Assembly (NCBI GenBank): GCA_947504725.1
Contig: CANNHN010000003.1
Location: forward strand, 276,945-340,944
Origin: Bacteroidota bacterium
Lineage (GTDB): Bacteria; Bacteroidota; Bacteroidia; 2-12-FULL-35-15
Direction: 5' to 3'
DNA: 64,000 nt
The position numbers and the translations under genes are program-made. Below the pieces are notes generated by a model that saw only the letters and a program-made list of their open reading frames with translations, was not told the origin of the DNA and ran no database searches. Shown here piece after piece: positions 1 through 8,672 of this stretch (positions are counted from its first letter, which is position 1; each line of letters starts with the position of its first letter).

Positions 1-243
1 GGCTTATTTCCTCAAGAACTTTTTAGTTTGCATTCATTGTTTACTTTAAAAGGATTTATAGTAATGGTTGTTGGCGGATTTTTTGTTGGTTTTGGAACTC
101 GCTATGCAGGTGGTTGTACTTCTGGCCATTCAATTATGGGGATGAGCAATTTGCAATTGCCTTCATTGATTGCAACTATTTGTTTTTTTGTTGGTGGTTT
201 GGTAATGACATGGTTCATACTTCCATTTATTCTTTCATTGTAG
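1..243 (+). CDS. YeeE/YedE family transporter, C-terminal part (truncated by window start)
   Basis: Frame is open from base 1 (GLFPQELFSLHSLFTLKGF...); GTRYAGGCTSGHSIMG motif typical of YeeE/YedE proteins. Confidence 0.8.
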   Translation, partial: GLFPQELFSLHSLFTLKGFIVMVVGGFFVGFGTRYAGGCTSGHSIMGMSNLQLPSLIATICFFVGGLVMTWFILPFILSL

Positions 244-272
244 TAATTGTTTTATAATTTAAAAAAAATAAA

Positions 273-683
273 ATGTCAAAAACAAAATATTTAATACTCG
301 GTTTTTTATTTGGAATTATACTCATTAAAGCGGAAGTTGTTTCTTGGTTTAGGATTCAAGAGATGTTTCATTTTCAATCGTTTCACATGTATGGAGTAAT
401 TGGTTCTGCAGTAGTTGTTGGTATAATCTCAATTTTAATAATTAAAAAGTTTAATATAAAAACAATTGACGGTGAACCCATACAAATTGAATCGAAGTCA
501 TTTAGTAAAGGCAATATTATTGGCGGCTTAATTTTTGGTTTTGGTTGGGCATTGACAGGCGCTTGTCCGGGTCCTTTGTATGCATTAGTAGGAAGCGGAG
601 CGCTTATTGTCCTTGTTGTATTGTTTAGCGCAGTAGTGGGAACACTAACGTATGGCGCATTAAAAGATAAGTTACCACATTAA
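273..683 (+). CDS. YeeE/YedE (DUF6691-like) family membrane protein
   Basis: Hydrophobic ORF with GFGWALTGACPGPLYALVGSG motif, directly after another YeeE/YedE gene. Confidence 0.8.
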   Translation: MSKTKYLILGFLFGIILIKAEVVSWFRIQEMFHFQSFHMYGVIGSAVVVGIISILIIKKFNIKTIDGEPIQIESKSFSKGNIIGGLIFGFGWALTGACPGPLYALVGSGALIVLVVLFSAVVGTLTYGALKDKLPH

Positions 684-713
684 TTAAGTTCATTTACTCT
701 AATTGTAAAATAA

Positions 714-2462
714 ATGTCATCAAACAAACATATTAAATCATGCTCCTGCACAAATTGTCAACCCATCTTAAATGATACTGGTTTGTCGCGAAAAGGTTTT
801 TTAAAAACGTTAGGTGCTGCAACATTGGGTCTTGGTCTTTCACCCATTGCATCTTTTGCTTTGCAAGAGCAAGGGAAAACGGAGGAAATTTTAAAGAGTA
901 GTGTTGTAAAAAGTGGCAAAGCTCAACGAATTACTTTGTTACATACAACCGATATACATGGACAAATTAATGTTCATGATGAATTCTTTTGGGAAAATGA
1001 GAACGTAGTTTTTAAAAAGCGTGGAGGTTTTGCACATTTAAAAACAATGATCAATGAATTGCGGAAACAGAATCCAAATACTTTATTATTAGATGGTGGC
1101 GATTGTTTTCAAGGTAGCGGAATTGTTTCCCTCACTGAGGGACAAGCGATGATTCCATTGATGAATAATTTAAATTATGATTTGGTGTTGCCAGGAAATT
1201 GGGAAGTTATTTATGGTAAGAAGATGCTATTAAAAGATCTGGGTGGATACAACGCACGAAAAATTTGTGCTAATATGTTTGACGATGATTCTGTTTCAGA
1301 TTTGTTATTTCCACCGTATAGTATTTTTTATATTGGTGGAATTAAAATTGGTTTTGTAGGATACAATGATCCCTTAACACCCATCCGACAAACACCTGCT
1401 TATAGTAAAGGAATTAAGTTTTGTGACCCAGAAAAAAATTTAGCAAAATATGTGAAAATTTTAAAAGAGCAAGAGCAATGTAAAATGGTTTTTGTTATGT
1501 CTCACATGGGGTTAGCTCAACAATTAAATCTTGCTTCACAATCGTATGCAGAAGGCGTAGATTATATTTTAGGAGCAGATACGCATGAAAGAATACGCGA
1601 GCCATTGATAGGTAAATATTCTAAAGTTACAGAGCCAGGAGCTTTTGCATCCTTTATTGGAAAGTTGGATATTGTAATTGAAGATGGAAAAATAAAAGAT
1701 GAATCCTATGAATTGTTGGATGTGGATCCAGAGAAATATGCTGCTGATGAGGAAATGATGGCAATGGTAGAACAAACGTATTTGCCATATAATAAAGAAT
1801 TAAAGCGAGTTATTGGTAAAACGAAAACTCCTCTTTACAGATCCTATATCATTGAAACACCTATGGATAATTTAATTACTGATTCGGTTATGTGGAAGAT
1901 GAAAACGGACATTGCTGTTTCTAATGGTTTTAGATTTTGTCCTCCATTGATTCCTGATAGCAAAACAGGTATTGCAGAAATTACAAAAGATTATTTATGG
2001 AGTATGTTGCCTGTAAATTCTGAAGTAAAGACTGCCGAAGTTACCGGAGAACAAATATGGAATTGGTTGGAATCTGAACTTGAAAATGCTTTTGCTAAAG
2101 ATGCAACAAAACGCTTTGGAGGTTGGTTTGTTCGTTTTAATGGGATGAAGGTAATTTTTACGATTGGTAACAACAAAGGAAGTCGTGTACAGAAGGTTTT
2201 AGTAAAAGGTAAACCAATCGATTTAGCTAAAACATATACTATGGTCGCTTGTCTTCGTGAAGGTGATCCCGATGACATGTTGTGTAGAATGAAAAACACT
2301 CATAATCCTACTCCTAAAGGTATCTTCTTGCATGATGTGTTAGAAGAATATCTTGCAAAGTATTCTCCAGTTGCCCCAAAATTAGAAGGACGTGCAATTG
2401 CTACAGATGCAGCTCCTACGCTTTTGACTCAAGTAGAAGGCGTTAATTATAAATTTAGATAG
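714..2462 (+). CDS. SoxB-like metallophosphoesterase/5'-nucleotidase family protein
   Basis: LLHTTDIHGQ, DGGDCFQGSG and GNWEVIYG motifs, 5'-nucleotidase C-terminal domain; Tat-like SRKGFLKTLGAATLG signal. Confidence 0.75.
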   Translation: MSSNKHIKSCSCTNCQPILNDTGLSRKGFLKTLGAATLGLGLSPIASFALQEQGKTEEILKSSVVKSGKAQRITLLHTTDIHGQINVHDEFFWENENVVFKKRGGFAHLKTMINELRKQNPNTLLLDGGDCFQGSGIVSLTEGQAMIPLMNNLNYDLVLPGNWEVIYGKKMLLKDLGGYNARKICANMFDDDSVSDLLFPPYSIFYIGGIKIGFVGYNDPLTPIRQTPAYSKGIKFCDPEKNLAKYVKILKEQEQCKMVFVMSHMGLAQQLNLASQSYAEGVDYILGADTHERIREPLIGKYSKVTEPGAFASFIGKLDIVIEDGKIKDESYELLDVDPEKYAADEEMMAMVEQTYLPYNKELKRVIGKTKTPLYRSYIIETPMDNLITDSVMWKMKTDIAVSNGFRFCPPLIPDSKTGIAEITKDYLWSMLPVNSEVKTAEVTGEQIWNWLESELENAFAKDATKRFGGWFVRFNGMKVIFTIGNNKGSRVQKVLVKGKPIDLAKTYTMVACLREGDPDDMLCRMKNTHNPTPKGIFLHDVLEEYLAKYSPVAPKLEGRAIATDAAPTLLTQVEGVNYKFR

Positions 2463-2470
2463 TTAATATT

Positions 2471-4108
2471 ATGAAAAAAATATCCTTAATATTTTTAGTT
2501 TTTGTTTCTGTATTTTGTTTTGGACAAGAGAATGTTGTCAAAAAAAATTTACCTATCATTCCTCTTCCTAAAGAAATAAAAATTTCTGATGGTGTTTTTG
2601 TGCTAACCTCGCAAACAAAAATTGTTGTTATGGCGGATGGTTTTCAGCCTGAGATTGATTATTTAAATAAATATTTCAAAACTAATTATGATTTTGAATT
2701 GTCTATTGTGAAAATCTTACCCACTGATGGAAACTATATCATTATTACTCGCCCTGATTTTGAAGCTGGTTGGAAAGAAAATTATGATTTGACAATAAAT
2801 GAAAATCAAATTTATTTTTTAGCTGAGGGAAATGCAGGACTTTTTTACGCCATACAAACATTAGTGCAAATTCTACCATTAGAAAAAACTCCTGAAATAA
2901 AAATTCCTTGTGTGCAGATAAAAGATAGTCCTCGCTATCAATGGCGTGGTATGCATTTGGATTGTAGTCGACATTTTTTTACAAAAGAAGAAGTTAAAAA
3001 GTACATTGACTATTTGGCAATGTATAAGTTCAATGTTTTTCATTGGCATTTGGTGGATGATCAAGGTTGGAGAATTGAAATTAAAAAATACCCAATGCTG
3101 ACGACTATTGGTGGAAAAAGAAAAGAAACCATCATTGGAAAACCTACCTGGGAAAAAGATGGAACACCATCTAAAAATGATAAATACGATGGAAAAGAAT
3201 ACGGAGAATTTTATACTCAAGAAGATGTGAAAGAAATTGTTGCCTATGCAGAAAGCAAACACATTACTGTGTTGCCGGAAATAGAAATGCCAGGTCATTC
3301 ATTGGCCGCGCTTGCAGCATATCCTGAGTTTTCGTGTACAGGTGGACCATTTGAAACATATACAAAGTGGGGTGTTTCAGATGATGTTTATTGTGCTGGT
3401 AAAGATGAAACGTTTTCCTTTTTGGAAGATATTTTATCTGAAGTAATGCCTTTATTTCCTGGAAAATATATTCATATTGGCGGTGACGAATGTTTGAAAG
3501 AGAGATGGAAAGCTTGTCCGAAATGTCAAAAAAGAATCACTGATGAGAAATTAAAAAATGAAGAAGGGTTACAAAGTTATTTTATTACCCGTATTGAAAA
3601 ATATGTCAACAAAAATGGAAAACAAATTATTGGTTGGGACGAAATTTTAGAAGGTGGATTAGCGCCTAATGCTGCATTGATGAGTTGGAGAGGAATTAAA
3701 GGCGGAATAGATGCTGCAAAACAAAAACATTATGTGGTAATGAGTCCTGGTAAACCTTGTTACTTTGACCATTATCAATCTAAGGATAAAGCAAAAGAAC
3801 CATTAGCAATTGGAGGATTTAATCCATTGGATTCGGTATACGCTTATAATCCAACTCCAAAAGCATTAACCGAAGAGGAAGCGAAATTTATTATGGGTGC
3901 ACAAGCAAATGTTTGGACAGAGTATATTACTTCTTTTAAACAAGTCGAATACATGTCGATGCCGAGAATGGCCGCTTTGTCGGAGGTTTTATGGACTCCA
4001 ATTGACAAAAAAAATTATAAAGATTTTATTATTCGTTTAAAATTGCATACACCTGTATTAGATAAAATGGGAGTGAATTATGCTAAACACTTTAAGAGTT
4101 TGAAGTAA
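2471..4108 (+). CDS. Beta-N-acetylhexosaminidase (GH20)
   Basis: Signal peptide; GMHLDCSRHFF, HWHLVDDQGWRIEI, HIGGDEC catalytic motif. Confidence 0.93.
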   Translation: MKKISLIFLVFVSVFCFGQENVVKKNLPIIPLPKEIKISDGVFVLTSQTKIVVMADGFQPEIDYLNKYFKTNYDFELSIVKILPTDGNYIIITRPDFEAGWKENYDLTINENQIYFLAEGNAGLFYAIQTLVQILPLEKTPEIKIPCVQIKDSPRYQWRGMHLDCSRHFFTKEEVKKYIDYLAMYKFNVFHWHLVDDQGWRIEIKKYPMLTTIGGKRKETIIGKPTWEKDGTPSKNDKYDGKEYGEFYTQEDVKEIVAYAESKHITVLPEIEMPGHSLAALAAYPEFSCTGGPFETYTKWGVSDDVYCAGKDETFSFLEDILSEVMPLFPGKYIHIGGDECLKERWKACPKCQKRITDEKLKNEEGLQSYFITRIEKYVNKNGKQIIGWDEILEGGLAPNAALMSWRGIKGGIDAAKQKHYVVMSPGKPCYFDHYQSKDKAKEPLAIGGFNPLDSVYAYNPTPKALTEEEAKFIMGAQANVWTEYITSFKQVEYMSMPRMAALSEVLWTPIDKKNYKDFIIRLKLHTPVLDKMGVNYAKHFKSLK

Positions 4109-4349
4109 AAAGAGAGTTGGAGACCCCGAATCGAGTTCGGGATTTATGCCTCTAAGGTTTTATAAATATAAAACCAAGAGTCATAAAAAAGCGAATCCCG
4201 ATAGGACTACTAAACCTACCGGGATTCTGGATAAACACTTACAATATGTAAGAAAAACTACTGAGACAAATGTATAATAGTTTGTAACCGATACTAAATC
4301 AACATTCATTTATTCTTAGAAATCGAACGACTAAAAACCTTGTAACTAT

Positions 4350-5345
4350 ATGACTACCAGACGTAATTTTATCAAAACAAGTGCTTTTGCTTCGGCTGCA
4401 CTTTTAGTTAAGAACGTAACAGCAAATGAGGAATCAATTCATACAGATTCAAAAGTTGTTATTGTAAAGCCGATTGTTTTGTCAACTTGGAATTTTGGAT
4501 TAAAAGCCAATGAAGCAGCTTGGGCGGTATTGAGTAAAAATGGAAGAGCATTGGATGCTGTCGAAGCTGGTGTTAAAGTTCCAGAAGGAGACCCAACAGA
4601 AAGAAGTGTAGGTTATGGCGGTCGCCCGGATAGAGATGGAAGAGTTACTTTGGATGCTTGTATTATGGATGAACAAGCCAACATCGGCTCCGTAGCATGT
4701 TTGGAGCATATCAAACATCCAATATCCGTTGCAAGAGCTGTGATGGAAAAAACACCTCATGTGATGTTGGTAGGTGATGGCGCTTTGCAATTTGCTCTAT
4801 CGCAAGGATTCAAAAAAGAAAATTTATTGGTGGAAGATTCCGAAAAAGAATGGAAAGAATGGTTGAAGAAAAGTGATTATAAACCAATTGTAAACATTGA
4901 AAATCACGATACTATTGGCATGATTGCATTGGATGCAGATGGCAATTTATCTGGTGCATGCACAACAAGTGGAATGGCTTTTAAAATGCACGGAAGAGTA
5001 GGAGACTCTCCAATAATTGGAGCAGGATTATATGTGGATAATGAAATTGGTGCCGCAACTGCAACAGGTCATGGTGAAGAAGTGATTCGTATTGCTGGTT
5101 GTCATTTAGTTGTGGAATTAATGCGTCAAGGGAAATCTCCAGAAGATGCTTGTAAAGAAGCAGTAAGCAGAGTTGTAAAATTGACAGCGAATAGAAAGAA
5201 AAATTTGAAAGACATACAAGTTGGTTTTATTGCTTTGAATAAAAAAGGAGAATACGGTTCGTATTGTGTGCAAAGCGGATTTAATTATGCAGTGTATGAT
5301 GCAAAAGGAAACAATTTGATAAATGCAGACTCGCACATGAAATGA
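4350..5345 (+). CDS. N(4)-(beta-N-acetylglucosaminyl)-L-asparaginase (glycosylasparaginase)
   Basis: Tat-like TTRRNFIKTSAF leader; NHDTIGMIALD autocleavage site; GACTTSGMAFKMHGRVGDSPIIGAG. Confidence 0.92.
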   Translation: MTTRRNFIKTSAFASAALLVKNVTANEESIHTDSKVVIVKPIVLSTWNFGLKANEAAWAVLSKNGRALDAVEAGVKVPEGDPTERSVGYGGRPDRDGRVTLDACIMDEQANIGSVACLEHIKHPISVARAVMEKTPHVMLVGDGALQFALSQGFKKENLLVEDSEKEWKEWLKKSDYKPIVNIENHDTIGMIALDADGNLSGACTTSGMAFKMHGRVGDSPIIGAGLYVDNEIGAATATGHGEEVIRIAGCHLVVELMRQGKSPEDACKEAVSRVVKLTANRKKNLKDIQVGFIALNKKGEYGSYCVQSGFNYAVYDAKGNNLINADSHMK

Positions 5346-5404
5346 TTTCTCGGCTTAGCTCGAAATGACAAAAGCATTGTCATTTCGACCAGTGTGGAGA
5401 AATC
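5344..5404. repeat. Palindromic intergenic repeat (GATTTCTC...TCGAAATGACA / TGTCATTTCGA...GAGAAATC)
   Basis: Inverted repeat readable by eye; related to the repeat at 28742-28815. Confidence 0.8.
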
Positions 5405-5429
5405 TTTTGTAATCGCCAGAGGAATATAA

Positions 5430-6101
5430 ATGAATAACAGAAAACTCGAAATAGCCTGTTTTAATCTAGAATCTGCTCTCATTGCCCAACAAGGCGGAGC
5501 TGACAGAATAGAACTTTGTGATGACTTTTCTTGCGGAGGAATTACTCCCAATTATGGAACGTTTGAAACAGCAAGAAAATTAATTCATATTGATTTGTTT
5601 GTGATGATTCGCCCTCGCGGAGGAAATTTTATTTATTCAAATGATGAGTTTGAGCAAATGAAAATGGATATTCTGCATTTTAAGAAAATGAATGCAAATG
5701 GATTTGTATTTGGAGTTTTAAATGAAGATGGAAGCATAAATGTAAATCAAAATATAGAATTAGTTGAATTAGCAAAACCAATGCCTTGTAGCTTTCATAG
5801 AGCATTTGATGTTTCAAAAGATTTAGAAAAAAATTTAGAAGATGTGATCGAATGTGGTTTTAAAACAATACTTACATCCGGCTTCACAAAATCTGCGATA
5901 GAAGGAATGGAGCAATTAATTGAATTAGTAAAACGGTCGAAGGGTAGAGTTTTGATTATGCCAGGAGGAGGAGTTCGTTCATCAAATCTTGAATTATTAA
6001 AATCAAAAGTGCCCACATCTTATTATCATTCTTCCGCCATTGTCAAAGATGATATTGCTGATCTGGAAGAAGTGAAATTGTTGAAAGAAAAATTATCGTG
6101 A
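5430..6101 (+). CDS. cutC: CutC family protein
   Basis: LEIACFNLESALIAQQGGADRIELCDDFSCGGITPNYG and MIRPRGGNFIYS; GGGVR. Confidence 0.9.
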   Translation: MNNRKLEIACFNLESALIAQQGGADRIELCDDFSCGGITPNYGTFETARKLIHIDLFVMIRPRGGNFIYSNDEFEQMKMDILHFKKMNANGFVFGVLNEDGSINVNQNIELVELAKPMPCSFHRAFDVSKDLEKNLEDVIECGFKTILTSGFTKSAIEGMEQLIELVKRSKGRVLIMPGGGVRSSNLELLKSKVPTSYYHSSAIVKDDIADLEEVKLLKEKLS

Positions 6102-8671
6102 ATCGTTTCCTGAAATATATTTTATTGCTTTTGTTTCCTTTTGCGATTCAAGCACAAGTCTTTGAAAAGAGTCTGACTGTAAGCCCTTGGAAATTCAGAA
6201 AGAAGAACGATGAAAAGTGGCTCAAAGCCACAGTTCCTGGTACTGTTCACACCGACTTACTCGCAAACAATAAAATCCCCGATCCATATTACGGCAACAA
6301 TGAAAAACAATTGCTGTGGATAGAGAATGAAGATTGGGAATACAAAACGGTTTTTTCTATTTCTTCTAAAGAATTAGCTCAATCTCATATCGAATTGCAA
6401 TTTGATGGTTTGGATACGTACGCAAAAGTATTTGTGAATGATAGTTTAGTTCTTATGGCAGATAATATGTTCCGGAGCTGGAAGGTAGATGTGAAAAAAT
6501 ATGTCCGCAAAGGGAAAAACAAACTGAATATTGTTTTTGAATCGTCAGTAAGAAGAGGAAAAGAGGAAGCAAAAAAATTGTCTTATACTTTACCAGGAGA
6601 TGAAAAAGTCTTTACTCGTAAAGCCCAATATCAATATGGTTGGGACTGGGGTCCACGTTTTGTCACTTGCGGAATTTGGAAAGATGTAAAATTGGTTTGT
6701 TGGAGCGATGCCAGAATATTGAATGTAAAATCACTTCAAAATTCATTAAGTGATTCGTTGGCTCAGTTAGAATTTGTATGTGAAATTGAAAGTGAAATGA
6801 ATGCGAATGTGTATTTGGATATTGAAAATTCAGCTGAAGATAATGCGAGACAAACGACCACTAAGATTTCTATTAGAAAAGGAATTCATTCTTACAACGT
6901 CTCGTGTACAATTAAAGATCCGCAATTGTGGTGGTGTAATGGTCTTGGCTTTCCAACGATGTATCATTTTAAAATCAAACTTTCTTATGATTCAAGATTT
7001 TTAGATGCAAAAGATTTGCATATCGGTCTCCGCACCATTGAGTTGATTCAAGATAAAGATAGCATTGGTAAAAGTTTTTATTTCAAACTGAATGGTGTTC
7101 CTGTTTTTATGAAAGGAGCCAATTATATTCCTCCCGATAATTTTTTACCTCGTGTGAAAAAGGTTCACTATGAAACAATTATTAAAAATGCTTTAGACGC
7201 AAATATGAATATGTTGCGTGTTTGGGGTGGTGGCGTTTATGCGGATGATGCTTTTTATGAAACATGTGATAAAAATGGAATTTTGGTTTGGCAGGATTTT
7301 ATGTTTGCCTGTTCCATGTATCCAGGTGACGATCATTTTGTAAATAATGTTGCAGAAGAAGTAATTGATCAGACAAAACGTTTACGAAATCATCCTTGCA
7401 TTGCATTGTGGTGCGGAAACAATGAAGTAGATGAAGGGTGGCAGAATTGGGGTTGGCAAAAACAATACAAATATTCTGTGGAAGACTCTACGACCATAGC
7501 GCAAAATAATTTTGTAATGTTCGATCATTTCATTAAAGATTTAGTAAATATCCATGATGGAAGCAGAGCCTATTGGCCATCATCTCCAAGTATTGGTTGG
7601 GGACATAAAGAAAGTTTAAAAGAAGGTGATTCACATTATTGGGGCGTTTGGTGGGGAATGGAACCTTTTGAAATGTATGAAAAAAAAGTAGGACGTTTTG
7701 TAAGTGAGTATGGATTTCAAGGAATGCCAAGTTTGAATACATTTGAAAAAATGGGTGTAAATTATAATTATAGTAAGAATGAAAATTTAATTTTAAATCA
7801 GAATTGGCTGACTGCATTAGACACTTTAATTATTAATGCCCACCAAAAACATCCAACAGGTTATAAAACAATAAATACTTATATGGAACGAGATTATAAG
7901 ATTCCTAATAAGTTCGAAGATTATATTTATGTCTCACAGCTCCTTCAGGCAAAAGGAATGAAAATAGCTATTGAAGCGCATCGTAGAGCAAAACCATATT
8001 GTATGGGAACCTTGTATTGGCAGATGAACGATTGCTGGCCAGTGACTTCCTGGAGTTCTGTTGATTATAATAACAATAGGAAAGCTTCGCATTATCAAAT
8101 AAAACGTTCGTATGAAAATGTCATTATTTCAGTAGAAGAGAAAACCGACTCATGCAACATATTTGTCGTGTCGGATTTAAAGTATGAAGCAAATTATGAC
8201 CATTTGATCATAGAGTTATTTGATTTTACCGGTAAGCGATTGTGGTCAACTACTCAACTCGTTAAAATAGAAGCAAATTCTTCTAAAACGTATTTTTCTT
8301 TTGATAAGTCTATATTAAAACAATATGACTCAAAAACGATTTTCTTGAAATGTGCTCTTGGACAGCTAGATGGTCATGTTTCTGATATTGTTAGTTTGCA
8401 TTATTTTGTACAGCCCAAAAATTTAAAATTATTGAAACCAGATATTCAGTTTTTAGAATCAAAAAGCTCGAATTATCAATACTTTTCTTTAAAATCAGAT
8501 GTTTTAATGAAAGATGTATTTCTGTTAATTGACGGAGAATCCATAAATTTGAGTGATAATTATTTTGATTTGCTACCAAATGAAACGAAGACAATCTACT
8601 TACCAGCAAATATAAATATTAAGGAACTCGATAAAAAAATAAACATCAAATCATTAATTGATGCACGTTAA
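6098..8671 (+). CDS. Beta-mannosidase (GH2)
   Basis: GTVHTDLLANNKIPDPYYGNNE, QYQYGWDWGPRF, WCGNNE(V/I), FVSEYGFQGMPS; GTG start overlapping cutC stop. Confidence 0.92.
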   Translation: MNRFLKYILLLLFPFAIQAQVFEKSLTVSPWKFRKKNDEKWLKATVPGTVHTDLLANNKIPDPYYGNNEKQLLWIENEDWEYKTVFSISSKELAQSHIELQFDGLDTYAKVFVNDSLVLMADNMFRSWKVDVKKYVRKGKNKLNIVFESSVRRGKEEAKKLSYTLPGDEKVFTRKAQYQYGWDWGPRFVTCGIWKDVKLVCWSDARILNVKSLQNSLSDSLAQLEFVCEIESEMNANVYLDIENSAEDNARQTTTKISIRKGIHSYNVSCTIKDPQLWWCNGLGFPTMYHFKIKLSYDSRFLDAKDLHIGLRTIELIQDKDSIGKSFYFKLNGVPVFMKGANYIPPDNFLPRVKKVHYETIIKNALDANMNMLRVWGGGVYADDAFYETCDKNGILVWQDFMFACSMYPGDDHFVNNVAEEVIDQTKRLRNHPCIALWCGNNEVDEGWQNWGWQKQYKYSVEDSTTIAQNNFVMFDHFIKDLVNIHDGSRAYWPSSPSIGWGHKESLKEGDSHYWGVWWGMEPFEMYEKKVGRFVSEYGFQGMPSLNTFEKMGVNYNYSKNENLILNQNWLTALDTLIINAHQKHPTGYKTINTYMERDYKIPNKFEDYIYVSQLLQAKGMKIAIEAHRRAKPYCMGTLYWQMNDCWPVTSWSSVDYNNNRKASHYQIKRSYENVIISVEEKTDSCNIFVVSDLKYEANYDHLIIELFDFTGKRLWSTTQLVKIEANSSKTYFSFDKSILKQYDSKTIFLKCALGQLDGHVSDIVSLHYFVQPKNLKLLKPDIQFLESKSSNYQYFSLKSDVLMKDVFLLIDGESINLSDNYFDLLPNETKTIYLPANINIKELDKKINIKSLIDAR

Positions 8672-8672
8672 C

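Noticed and set aside
1569-2299. Antisense ORFs inside the SoxB-like gene (and similar antisense ORFs throughout, e.g. 2879..3298, 12359..12772, 27197..27529)
   Set aside because: They lie opposite strongly supported genes, with no recognisable domains; expected by chance in AT-rich sequence.
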